A stretch of 27,744 bases of DNA from Parachlorella kessleri. Its lineage: Eukaryota; Chlorophyta; Trebouxiophyceae; Chlorellales; Chlorellaceae. Positions 1-9,900 of the stretch are shown here, piece after piece (the stretch's first letter is position 1; every line of letters starts with the position of its first letter). The notes beneath the pieces are model-generated. The model saw only the letters and a program-made list of their open reading frames with translations, was not told where the DNA came from and did no database searches. Both the position numbers and the translations under genes were made by a program. The DNA is taken from assembly GCA_001598975.1 (NCBI GenBank), contig BBXU01001892.1, forward strand, positions 1-27,744, written 5' to 3'.

Positions 1-119
1 TCTAGCCTAGTCTACTCTAGTCTACTCTAGTCTAGTCTATGTGTACAACATGCAGATCTGGTGGACGAGTTGCCTGTGGTAAGCACGTGTCTGGTTTGGT
101 CTAGTCTAGCCTAGTCTAT
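1..119. repeat. TCTAG-type pentanucleotide repeat, two blocks
   Basis: Positions 1-40 are almost entirely built from TCTAG/CCTAG/TCTAC units. A second short block lies at about 99-119. Between them sits a copy of the splice acceptor described for the neighbouring gene. The block lies in the intron upstream of the first visible exon. A fragment of the opposite orientation (gactagacta) occurs near 342-351. Confidence 0.8.
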
Positions 120-155
120 TTGTATAAACATGCAGATTTGGTGGACGAGCCGCCC
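41..155 (+). repeat. Duplicated splice acceptor and exon start, gene 1
   Basis: The segment 'acatgcag' plus 'atctggtggacgag' at 48-69 recurs as 'acatgcag' plus 'atttggtggacgag' at 128-149. Both copies have the TCTAG block in front. The second copy opens the long reading frame used by gene 1. The first copy is followed after about 23 bases by a good donor (gtaagc at 79-84), so it could be a skipped or alternative micro-exon. The offset is about 80 bp. Confidence 0.75.
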
Positions 156-1011
156 GCGCCCGGCTTCCAGCTGCTGCGGATGCCGCTCGTCCAAGCCGAG
201 ACAGGCCCCGGGGGGGTACTGCCCTTCAACAGCCGCCGGCGGCGCATCACGGGCATGGCGGCAACCACGGTCGGGGACTTGTTCGTTTCCACCAAGCAGG
301 TCTGTTGTGACTGACCCGCATGTGTGGCGGAAGTTAAGAACAGACTAGACTAAGCAGGTCGGTCTGGGCGATGCTGCCATGATACCGGCAGGTTGTGTGT
401 TGCCACCAAGCAGGTCGGTCTGCTATGGCGATGCTGCCATGATATTGGCAGGGTGTGTAAGCTGGGCGGAATAGCAATGGTGGGTTGTCAGTGTTTGATA
501 GGAGGTGGGGCATACTGTTGGTAGTACTTGGCCTTGCACTGGCAAGAGACTGCCTAGGTTTGGTCGTCTTGCTGCTGTGGCTGTTTAGTGAATACTTGCT
601 CAGGGAAGTTTCGCTATGAGTTGGTCAGCGCCGTCCAAGCAGTACCTGGTTTGTGGTGTTCCAGCCTGTGATGCCTCACCCCCTACACCATGTTCAGGGG
701 GGACGTGGTAACAGTCAATGTTATTATTGATGAACTTTTGTTTGTTCTATTCCTCCACACCCACGGTGCAGGGGGCCGTGCTGCGCCACTTTGCCAAGCC
801 GCCCCACGGCTGGGCCCCCCACCGGCACCACCTGTGGCCCCCTGCCTTCCATGCACAGACGCGGCTGCTGCTCCTCTGCGCTCACCGCCGCCCTCTGCCA
901 GGTGGCGGCGGCAGCCATGGGGCGTCCGCCGCGCTGTGGGCGCTGCCCAGGGAGGTGGTGCTGCACATACTTGCAGCACTGGCGGGCTCGCGCACAGAGT
1001 GGATGCGGTGA
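136..1011 (+). CDS. 3' end of an unidentified gene with an F-box-like tail (partial)
   Basis: Two exons can be read. Exon A is 136-299, following acceptor tgcag and ending AAGCAG|GTCTGT in phase 0. Exon B is 772-1011, following gtgcag, opening in phase 0 and ending in TGA. The 5' part lies left of the window. Exon A encodes a basic stretch around FNSRRRRITGMAATT. Exon B encodes a His/Pro-rich segment (HGWAPHRHHLWP), a hydrophobic TRLLLLCAHRR, and ends with LWALPREVVLHILAALAG plus a few residues. The LPREVVLHIL motif resembles the start of an F-box helix, but only about 10 residues follow, so a full F-box does not fit. Similar His/Trp-Pro plus 'LP-x-E-V/L' tails occur in many uncharacterised green-algal proteins (family knowledge from memory). 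The function is unknown. Confidence 0.5.
346..466 (+). repeat. Tandem copies of a splice-donor region, gene 1 intron
   Basis: The exon A donor context 'ccaccaagcag|gtctg' (289-304) is echoed by 'actaagcag|gtcggtctg' (349-366) and 'ccaccaagcag|gtcggtctg' (403-422). The last two belong to a longer tandem unit of about 56 bp that also contains 'gcgatgctgccatgata' and 'ggcagg.tgtgt'. The three CAG|GT junctions end at 299, 357 and 413. Confidence 0.75.
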
Positions 1012-1548
1012 CTGCCCGTGGGATTCGGCAATGGCGGCACGTAGTGCAATTCGAGAGTGTGATGTGAAATCGTACTGATTGGTGCGGTTGGTTGGGTGTT
1101 GTAGGTATCCGCGATGTGTATTTACAGTGGCAGGGTCCCGACCGGAGGGCAGCAGCCTGTGTGCCTCAGGGGTTAGTTGCGGAGTGCGCACCGAAGGCTG
1201 GCCAGAGTCGCCAGGGCTTGGTCGCGTGGGGTGCACGGAGGGGTGGCCAAAAGTTTGTCAAGTTTGTAGCAACGCAAGGTAAGAGGAGGTAGTACGTAAG
1301 GGACAAAGGGGGTAATATAATGGTGAGACAGCTCCCCTCACTGAGATGGTAGGGCTTGGGATCAAGGATCCAGCAGGGCGAGGAAGCATGAGAGACTCCC
1401 GTGGCCGGCTAACTTCGACCCTTGCGTCCCCCCCACCCCCTCGCAAGACCACTGAGCATATGTGTTGCTGCTGCCACGACCAAGGTAGGCATTCGGCGGC
1501 GGGGGCAGGTCCCAATGCATTATATGCTGCATCAGCCTCTAGAAACTG
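1012..1548. other. Intergenic / 3' region between convergent genes 1 and 2
   Basis: No gene is supported here. The short frames lack exon structure or recognisable protein. It presumably holds the 3' UTR of gene 1. No TGTAA poly(A) motif was found on the + strand in this stretch. Confidence 0.5.
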
Positions 1549-1553
1549 TTACA
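1549..1553 (-). promoter_or_regulatory. Candidate poly(A) signal TGTAA for the translocator gene
   Basis: On the minus strand this reads TGTAA, the usual green-algal nuclear polyadenylation signal. It is the first TGTAA downstream of the translocator stop codon at 2185, implying a 3' UTR of roughly 630 nt (1554-2184). That stretch holds no other supported gene. Confidence 0.45.
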
Positions 1554-2184
1554 CTGCCTTGGAGAAAGGGCATTCAACCGCATGCAGTATGATACTCGTA
1601 TGGTGGGCCGGCATGAGCCCCAGCCGCCCCCACCACGTATAGCATGTGATGAGTCAAGCCTGCCTAGCAGGAGCCGCGACAATGCAAAGTGCAAAAGAAT
1701 GGGGTTGTCGGGAAACAAAATGGCCACGGCAGCGGCAGAAAACACCAGCGCAAGCACGCAAACAGACACCCAGGCCTCAGCACCACGCAACCCGCCTGCT
1801 CTAGCATGAGGGCCTGCGAGGCCTCTATTTCAAAATATACAGAGCTTCCCAGCGTCTACACCCCACGGCACGGCTCAGCACACACCCGTTAAAAGACAGA
1901 CTGACCGAGAGGAACGACACTGCCAAAGCACACACTGAGCCCCCACAATGGGGCGGCAAAGATTTGGGGGAAAGGGCCTGGCAGTAGGCACTGCCTTTGC
2001 ACCCTCCACTACAAACACTTTAAACCATCATCAACAGAACACCCTGCCCTTCAAGGACGCCATAACAGGCCACAGCTCCCTCCCCTCCAACTGCATGCAG
2101 CACCTGCCAGCAGGCTACCATCAAAATCCCAGCCCGCCGGCCAAAGAAAGAGGAAGCTTCTAGGCTATGCCCGAGGGCGAGGCC

Positions 2185-5100
2185 TCACTGCCTTTGTGAG
2201 AGGCTGCCACTGCCGTTCTGCGCCTTCAAGGGCACCGCCTCCTCGTCCTTGACAGGCACAGGCTGCTGCTGTGCTGCGCTGGCCTTCATCTGCAGCATGG
2301 CAAGCCCAAAATATGTCGCCACTGCTCCTGTGCCAGGCTTGTCGCTGGTACGCCTCGTAGTGCGCTGGGCGGTACAGTTGCTGCCGCTGCTCAGATCCAG
2401 GGCCTCCCCATGTTACATGCAAGTGCAGATATGCTATGGACCATTTGACGCAAGCGGCACGGGCAGGCTGGTGCATGCCAATAAAACGCAAGCAATGTAC
2501 CAGGAGTGTTTGCAACCGGCTGGGAGCAGTTGTTTACACCACCTGTTCTGCTAGGCACACCAAGGAAGTGACTACTGAGCGAGCAGATTTCAAGCACCCT
2601 GCTGCCTTGACATGCGCGACAGCTGCTGCCAACACGGCACCGACCAACCTGCTGCAGCTTCTGGAAGTTGTACCAGCAGACTGCCAGGAAGGCGATGCCA
2701 TAGCCAAACAAGTTCAGCTGCGTCACGGCGGACCTGCACGGATGGGGCCCAAGCGTGGTTTGAGCAAAACAGGTGTGAGCAAACATCTACGCTTTGACAA
2801 AGCGCCCATTCCATGGACCCAGCAGCTGTCATTGGCAGGCGCTTGTTAGGCCTTTCAAGGGCGATGGTGATATATGACTCCTAAACACCAGCCGCCAAAC
2901 CAGACTGATACAAGCGAAGGCAAACTGTGCTAATTCCTAAGCTTTCGGCGGGCAGTCGCCCCTCGCTTGCATCACACTCACTTGTAGATCCACACGGACC
3001 TGACTTGTAGATCCCCACACGGATCTTAAATCACACTCACTTGTAGATCCACACGGAGAGGCCGATGAGCATCCAGTCCTTGGCGACGCCCGCAATGTTC
3101 ATCGTCAGGGCGCTGGTCTTGCCAATCAGCAGGAACACCGCCATGTTCAGCCCTGCAAGGACCAACCATGCCACCGCGCCCCTCAGCTGGCAGCGAGTGG
3201 GGTGCAGGCGCCGGACACAGCCACACTCTCGCCAGCACTGCCCAACAGTAAGAACCTTGTGCACGTCCAGGTGACAGTCACGAAGAGCAGCCTTGGTTGA
3301 ACTGCTCACAACTCGCCAGGCATTATACAAAGTCGCCACCGAAAGCTGAAATGCATGGTAATATGAGCCTAGAGACCCGGCATTCCCAGCTGCCGCACAG
3401 AAACTCCAAAGCCCCCCTTTCCACCACCACCCCTGCACCTAGCCAGCGGACGTGACCGGAGGGATGACCACACCAGGGCACACAACAAGCAGCGAGCGCA
3501 GCTACCTCAGACGAGGCAGCAGCACACCGCCTCACTCACCGAAGGCCACCATGGCGTTGGCCAGCAGTATGAGCGGGCTGATGACCACGTTGGGGTCGGC
3601 CGCAATCTTGCCTGCCTCCAGGAAGAGCCAGGGCACCAGCAGGAAGCAGAAGCAGCAAGGGGCCACGTAGTAGAGGGTGGTGATGGGGTTCAGCTTGAGG
3701 CCGCGTGACTGCAGAGGGGGCACACACGCAGGTGAACGGTCGTCAGAATGTGTGTATGTGTGTCCGATGTGAGATGGGTTGTGGCAGTGCTAGCAGGAGA
3801 GGAGGGCCCAGGAGGCCCTGGTGGTGGGTGGTAGGTTGGGAGGGGGAGCAGGACGGGCATGGTAGCGGTGCTGGAAAGCTGTGACCATCTGCAAGAGTTG
3901 CACACAGTCCGTCCCGGCTGCACTGCCTCCCCCAAGAGATCGCAACCGACCGACTGCACTGCACCGGCACGCACAAGAGCACGTAACCCAACCTCACGGG
4001 CTACCTCAAGCCCCCTCGGAACACCCGTTTGACTCACACACCTGCAAGAGGATCTGGACCAGCACCAGGCGGATGGATTCTGTCACGATGCTGCTCAGCT
4101 GGAACATCACGCCAATGATGTTAAAGTTAATCTCGCCTGCGGACGAGCAGCAAAGCAGATAGCAAACATACGTTATGAAGCTTGGTAAGTAGATGGACAA
4201 GGCTGTTTACGTAAATGCACGCCCAGGAGCCGGAGGGCCACAACACCTCGTCCCTTGGCCATGCCTCGCCCTGGGATACACGACTCCTCATTGACGCGCC
4301 TATGCAAGCAGCTAACGCCAGGCTGGCCACTGGCTGTCAGGTGGCGTGGTAATGCCCAGTAAAATACGCAAACCCACAGGACAACAAGAAACAGATATGT
4401 CTCACAACCGGTTTCTAAGACGGCGAAAGGTGGCAAGGGACTCTATGTTGATACCACGCATGCCTTGCCAGGAGTCCATTATGCATGCGCCGGCTCACCT
4501 GCGGAAGCGATGGCCACACCCACGGTGACCAGGAGCATGTTGGTCATGGTGTTCCAGCGGAACTTGTCAGTGCCAAAGCAGCAGCCGACGCTGAACACCG
4601 CCACTGGCATGAGCGCCTGCAAACGAGCGGCAGGGGCCATCCTTGACTGGATAGTGTGAAGGTACCCAGGCACAGCCCCAGGGTTCACTCTGGAAGTTTG
4701 CAACACAAACCAGATCTTGGGTGTGAATAGAAAGCAAAGTGGGGAAAAAAATGAAAAAATTGGACCCAGGAGGAATCGAACCCCCGACCTCCCGCATGCG
4801 AAGCGGGCGCTACTACCACTGAGCTACGAGCCCAAAGGTGATGGCTTGCAGGTTTACCAGCTCCCCATAAAGAGGTTACACAACTTCCTCCCTTACTCCT
4901 CACAATTGCACACCCAGTGTTGCTGTGTAATTCCCATTACCTCCCTGTACGTCCCAAAGTTTCGACCTTAGCATGGGGGTCTACAGCCATACCAGGGGTT
5001 CCCAGCTGCGCAGGCAGTGCGGTGCAAATGACGACTGGAACACCAACTGCCGAACCCTCTGGGAAGTGGACAAGTTCCAAGAACTAAGAACAGAGCCTGG

Positions 5101-6414
5101 CGCAGTCCAGATGGCAATTCACACCCCACCCCCCAAAGCCTCGCAGTGGAAAGCATACGCAGTTCCTGAGGATTTTACAGTCGGTTTGAGCATCGTGCCA
5201 ACTGCATACCACCGTCTCTGCCATCACACATGCCATACACACACCCACTCGCCCCTGGCAACAGAGTGCCAGTCAACTACACGACACTGACTTCTCCCGT
5301 CTCTTCCCCACCTTTGCAATAGGAACAAATGATATCGGCCCACAAACCCACCTCCGTCCACCCAGCCGGCCAAGAGTCTACTTCCGTCAGTATACATCTC
5401 CGCCCCCTCCCCCCTACCCACCAGGATGCACACCCTTCACTACACCTTCCAACCCCTTGCCCGCACCCACCTTGAGCATCTGAATGAAGGATACGCTGAG
5501 GTACAGGTAGGCAGCATTCCCCACCCACAGCGTGCCAGCATAACAGAGCCCGATGGGAACGATGGCCCTGCAGGCGCAGAAACAGAGAGGCTGGGGCCTG
5601 GCAGTGCCGTTGTGTGAACCCCATGCGGCCACAAGCTTTGACTCCATGCTGCCTACAGACTGTCGATATCCCGGGCCAAGAAAGTGGAACGCGGTTTCCA
5701 AAGGCTTCCAGCCTCAGCAGGGCCCCCACAGCAAATCCCTTTCAATTCCGCCGATGACTTTGCCTGTGCCACGCAGCTGCATCCTCGCTTTTCTGCCCAG
5801 ACTTGCTGCCGTTGACGCTGTGACGCTACCAGCAGGCCAGTCCAAACCAGATAGACCGTCGGCCACCGGCAGCCTGAGGTTGCTGGCAACAATCCACGGG
5901 GACGCCTCACCCACCTCATGTATGTTTCTCGCTCCATATTGATGGACTGCACCTTGCCCGACTTCACCAGGCCAATCGCTAGTGTGGCACAGAAGAACAT
6001 ATGCCTGCAGTCAGCAGCTTACACATGACCTCCAGCAACAAGGGGATCTCATCAACAACTGGGTGGCAGGTGGGGGCGGTTGATGGTGGTCGTCAAGCTG
6101 GCCCGGGTGGCCACTACCGCCACAGAAGTACTCGACCCACACATACGCTCCTCTATATGTCTTGGCTGTGAGCCTGCCACGCGCCGCCCACATAACTGTC
6201 GGCCGGCGGCTGGCCGGCGCTTGCCACGCAAGGCCTTCTACTGCTCTTACCACATGGTGAGTGTGATGGGGTAAGGGAAGCCGCCATACGCCAGGATGTA
6301 CTTGTTGAACATGATGACAGCGCCGCTGAGCCCAATCCAGACGGCCACATATGTGTAGGCGGTGACCACCTTGCGGATGAGAGACTCCTCATGAGCGTGA
6401 CTAGCGGCCCCCAT
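2185..6414 (-). CDS. Sugar-phosphate/phosphate translocator (TPT/NST family, KT/KV-type)
   Basis: Nine exons on the minus strand: 6414-6251, 6004-5915, 5567-5471, 4616-4499, 4136-4042, 3708-3540, 3152-3041, 2733-2649 and 2289-2185 (TGA). All donors are GT and all acceptors AG, every junction keeps phase, and the sum is 1035 nt (344 aa), the usual length for this family. The protein begins [17 protein letters not shown], then a first membrane helix with [12 protein letters not shown] and FNKYIL. It continues through family landmarks [75 protein letters not shown] and [11 protein letters not shown]. About ten hydrophobic segments are visible, with a short polar C-terminal tail. Relatives are drug/metabolite-superfamily exchangers of Golgi/ER or plastid membranes; the substrate cannot be read from sequence. 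An in-frame ATG at 6435 lies upstream, but a likely acceptor (accacag) falls between the two, so the 6414 start is preferred. Confidence 0.93.
2971..3057 (-). repeat. Splice-donor region present in three copies (translocator exon 7)
   Basis: A 28-base direct repeat (from atcacactca to cacacgga) is identical at 2971-2998 and 3030-3057. A shorter, altered third copy lies at 3003-3023. On the minus strand each full copy contains the exon 7 end and its donor (gtggatctacaa|gtgagtgtga). The copy at 3030-3057 is the real junction; the others lie just inside intron 7. Confidence 0.9.
4754..4759 (-). terminator. Pol III terminator of the tRNA
   Basis: On the minus strand a run of six T begins two bases after the tRNA 3' end. 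A second run of seven T lies at 4751-4745. This is the normal RNA polymerase III stop signal. Confidence 0.85.
4761..4833 (-). tRNA. tRNA-Ala(CGC) nested in translocator intron 3
   Basis: A 73-nt cloverleaf reads on the minus strand. The acceptor stem GGGCTCG pairs with TGGGTCC, with discriminator A. It contains the G3:U70 wobble pair that identifies alanine tRNAs. The anticodon arm is CCCGC-TTCGCAT-GCGGG, giving anticodon CGC (reads GCG). The T-arm carries GGTTCGATTCC, an exact B-box, and the D-arm carries an A-box-like TAGCTCAGTGG. One D-stem pair (13:22, C-T) is mismatched. There is no tRNA intron and CCA is not encoded. It lies on the same strand as its host gene, between exons 3 and 4, and has its own Pol III promoter elements and terminator. 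Confidence 0.95.
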
Positions 6415-6928
6415 TGCTCCCTGTGGTTGAAGCAAGCAAGGTGCTCACACAGACTGAGCTGGTGGCCACGCCCCGCTGCTTTGAACGCGGTAGTGCAGTA
6501 ATCGCGTGCCAACAGGAAGTTTAAGTGCGAGCTAAGCAGGACAGCAAAGTTCAAGGTGAGCAGTTGATCAGCCGCACCTTGTCCATAAGTCGTGGGGAAG
6601 ACACTGCTGTTAGCTCGTAGCGCTCGTGGCGACCAGGCGATAGTGTAAGTTTTGGCATTGCCAAAACAGATTATATTGCTAGCTATGTGTCGATTCTGGC
6701 GTGCCTTGGCTCGTCCAAGACTTACGGCAAGGGGGGCACCAGGGCAGCTGGAAAACAAACAGCAGCTGTACACTCGGATTGTACTGAGTTGCACGGTATT
6801 CCTTTAAGATCTTTCGTCTAGATCTTACTTCTTTCAGTTGTCATTGATGAAATGATTTGTGCACCACCTGACCGTGTCATGGCTGTCAGACACATGGCGC
6901 TCTTCATGGACTGATCCCTCCTGGAACG
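6415..6928. promoter_or_regulatory. Divergent promoter region between genes 2 and 3
   Basis: About 515 bp separate the start of the translocator (-) from the first ATG of gene 3 (+). The stretch must hold both promoters and 5' UTRs. No TATA box was assigned with confidence. An 8-bp inverted repeat TAAGATCT...AGATCTTA with a 7-nt spacer lies at 6805-6827. A possible 5' UTR splice acceptor for the translocator (minus strand) lies around 6420-6426. Confidence 0.5.
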
Positions 6929-9900
6929 ATGGCGCACTGGGCTGCGGGCTTGATCTGCCCCAGAACCGCACCAACGCCCGTTCAGCAACCACAAGCTCTT
7001 TCCAAGGGCAACTGGCGTAACTGGGGCAGACGGCATGTGGCATGTGGTGCTGCAGAGGACAGGTCAGAGCCAGCAAGGCAGCCTTCCGGCTTGACAATAG
7101 GAATGAAGTCTTGCCACTGCGTAGAAGGTGTCTGCTGTGCTAAGCTCTCTGCATCTGACGCTCACCCGCTTGCCCACCTCAGGCAGCAGGAGCTGCTTCG
7201 CAAGGCGGCCGAGCTGCGACGGCAGCAGGAGGCAGTGGAGCAGCAGCTTCAGGCCTTGTACCAAGGCATGGAAGAGCTGCCAGAAGCCGAGCAGGCGGAG
7301 GTCCTGGAGGCTCTGGGTAGGGCTGCAGCTGAGGAACTCAGAGCGCAGGGAGAAGCAGCAGCAGCAACAACACCGGCAGCAGGAGGAGTGGCAACAGGAG
7401 CGACAGCAGGCACAGCAGCGGCCCAGGGGCAAGCGCTGGTTGATATCCCCGCAGCTGTCAGGAAGGGGCTGGAGCAGGCTGGCGCCTGGGATGAGGAGCT
7501 GTTGACGAAGGCTGCCACTGCGCTGCCGCGGGCGCTGCCACCCTGGCCCGATGGGGCCAGGCATGAGGCGGACGAGGAGTATGTGGATGGGGACGATGAA
7601 CACTTCCAAGTGAGTTGCTCCGTAGGGGATGACGTGGTGTCAGGCGCAGCTGCCACCCAGGCGGGGTGGGGCAGGCACGAGACTGGCGAGAAGTACGTAG
7701 GTGACAACACTTGGAGATAGGAGTAGGGTGAAGAAAGTGGTGGTGGGTGTAGGTTGATGTGCATGGTATGGAGAGTAACCTGAAGCAAAGGGGGGGAAGC
7801 ATGGTATCCTCAGTGTGTCCAAGCAGCTGTACTGGAATATGTATGACCGCACCAAAGTGCCCAGCTGTGCTAGCCCTTTCCCATCGCCCCTCCCAGCATG
7901 CCATCTTGCCATCTTGCCTTTTCTTAGACCCACTTGCAAGGGCAGCTGAAAAACGGCCACAGCACAGCCCCTCTTGCTTACTGCGCAACTCCCAAGTGTG
8001 CCTCCTTCTTGGTGTTGACAGTTGCATGTGCGTCTTGCACCTAACTGGTGCACACTAGAGTGGGGGGGGGGGCAGTTGTCGCTGCAGGCACAAATGGACA
8101 CGGGGGATGCATACTGTAATGAATGTTTGCAGCAGCACTGGGGTCATTTACTGCGGCTCGCAGGTGGGAGAGGGCGTGGAGGAGTTTGCTCGCATCATAG
8201 AGGAGGGAGGCAGGCTGCCACCTCAGCCCCCAGAAGAGGTATGTACTATCTTCCTAGCTTGCCTGGACACACTATACTGTCCATCATATTGCATGCTTCT
8301 CGGCCACATGGTGCAGGCAACTGCAGCGCAGGTTACACCACAGCTGATTAGTATCTACAGTACAGCTTGAGCCCCAGGGAGGCATTAGCCTTCTTGAGCC
8401 AGCAGGCTGGAGCTAGGTATTGCTGCATCGCCGAAGGCTGTATGCGCTTGTGCACAAGCTTTCCATGCCGCGCACCCTGGGCATGGCAGGCCATCAGCAG
8501 CACCCACCCTCGCTCCAGCGGCTCTGTCTGCTCTCACAGTTCCCCACTTGCCCGCCCATGGGGTGCACTGCTACTCCCTCTGCAGTTCCTGACGCAGCCC
8601 GAGACAGCAGAGGCATTTGTGGGGAGGATCCAGGCCAGCATTGATGCCTATGAGGGCGTGGGCGACAGGGGCAGGGGCCCCAAGCAGAGGGGCAGCAAGG
8701 CGGCGCAGCAGGGATCAGATCCTGGGATTCCCGTTGGGTTCCCTGGGGAGAACAACCCCTGGGGGCCCCACTGGGATCCTCATGAGGAGTGGACAGGCCC
8801 ATTTCACAAGGTAGAGGCTGTTGAATCATTGAGATAGATGTGGTAGTTCCAAGGTGTACTGTTTGTCAAGGTGATGGCGCAACGAATGTGTTAGGGGGTG
8901 AGACTGACAGCAGGGCGAGTGACAGCAGGGAGGCTGCCGGCGTATGTCATGGCGAGTCGTAATTTTTGTTTGCCATGGGTTTGCAGCGCCATCTGGGTTG
9001 ATATCTTGGGTGCACCAGAGAGCTTCTGGCTGTGTCCTGTGCCTTGTGGCCTTGGTGCAGCAGCAGCAGCTCCACCGGGTTGGCGATGTAAGCGTAGCTT
9101 ATCTTGATGTAGATGGCAGCTTTCAGGCCGACGGCAGCATGGCCAGTGGTAGTGTTGAGCATCTTGCTGCAGATTCCTGTGGAGCTGGAGGAAATCCGGG
9201 GTACCGTCCCCGCTCCGGAACCCCCTGCCGAGGTCATGGACCAGTTCCACCGCATGGAGAGGGTACTGCTGGTCCTGCGCAGGTACTGCAAGGTACCTCA
9301 CGCTGGACTGCACACGAGCCTGTTCCACTGCTGCTTTCATTCTTCCATGTGTAAAGTTACAGGAGGAGCAACATAACACTGGTAGCTTCTGGGGTCGCGG
9401 AAAGTGGCCCCAGCAAGCCACCACTTGCTCCCACAAAACAGAGCCGCCAAGCCAGCTGTGTGTGTTTCATGTTCCCATCCAGCATACACTGCAAGGGTTT
9501 GACATCTTTCTGCTGCTAGTGCCTCTCACCACCCGACCTTGTACCTCTGTGTACCCCGGTCTGTCATCAAAGTGCCTCTGTGCATCAGTGCAGGGCCTTC
9601 CTGGCTCGACAGCCAGAGGAGTGGGTGCAGTCACTCCACAGCAAGGGCCTGCTGGGGGAAGATGTGGTCTTTGCTGATCCCTGGGTGCTGCTGATGGGTG
9701 TGCCAGACTTGAAGCGGTACATGCGGCAGGTACGGGCTTCCTGCGCTGTGATGCACTGCGCTGTGATGTGCTGTGCTTCCATGCGCGGCTGTACGCTGTG
9801 GCACCCTTGCATGCTGCTGTTGCTGGATGTAGTGAAGTGCTCTGGCTGCAACTGCTGCAGCACATGCTGCAAACCTGGGCTGAAGTGCCTTGTGCCTCGC

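Noticed and set aside
1948..2163. A 71-codon + strand frame
   Set aside because: It lies in the likely 3' UTR of the translocator, has no splice partners and no recognisable sequence.
6153..6794. Minus-strand frame of 213 codons over translocator exon 1
   Set aside because: It is in a different frame from the conserved exon. The family match (YTYVAVW, FNKYIL) fixes the other frame.
7064..8101. Several long minus-strand frames (poly-Cys/Leu/Ala rich)
   Set aside because: They are shadows of the CAG-rich gene 3 exon. Their composition follows from the complementary repeat codons and they show no exon logic.
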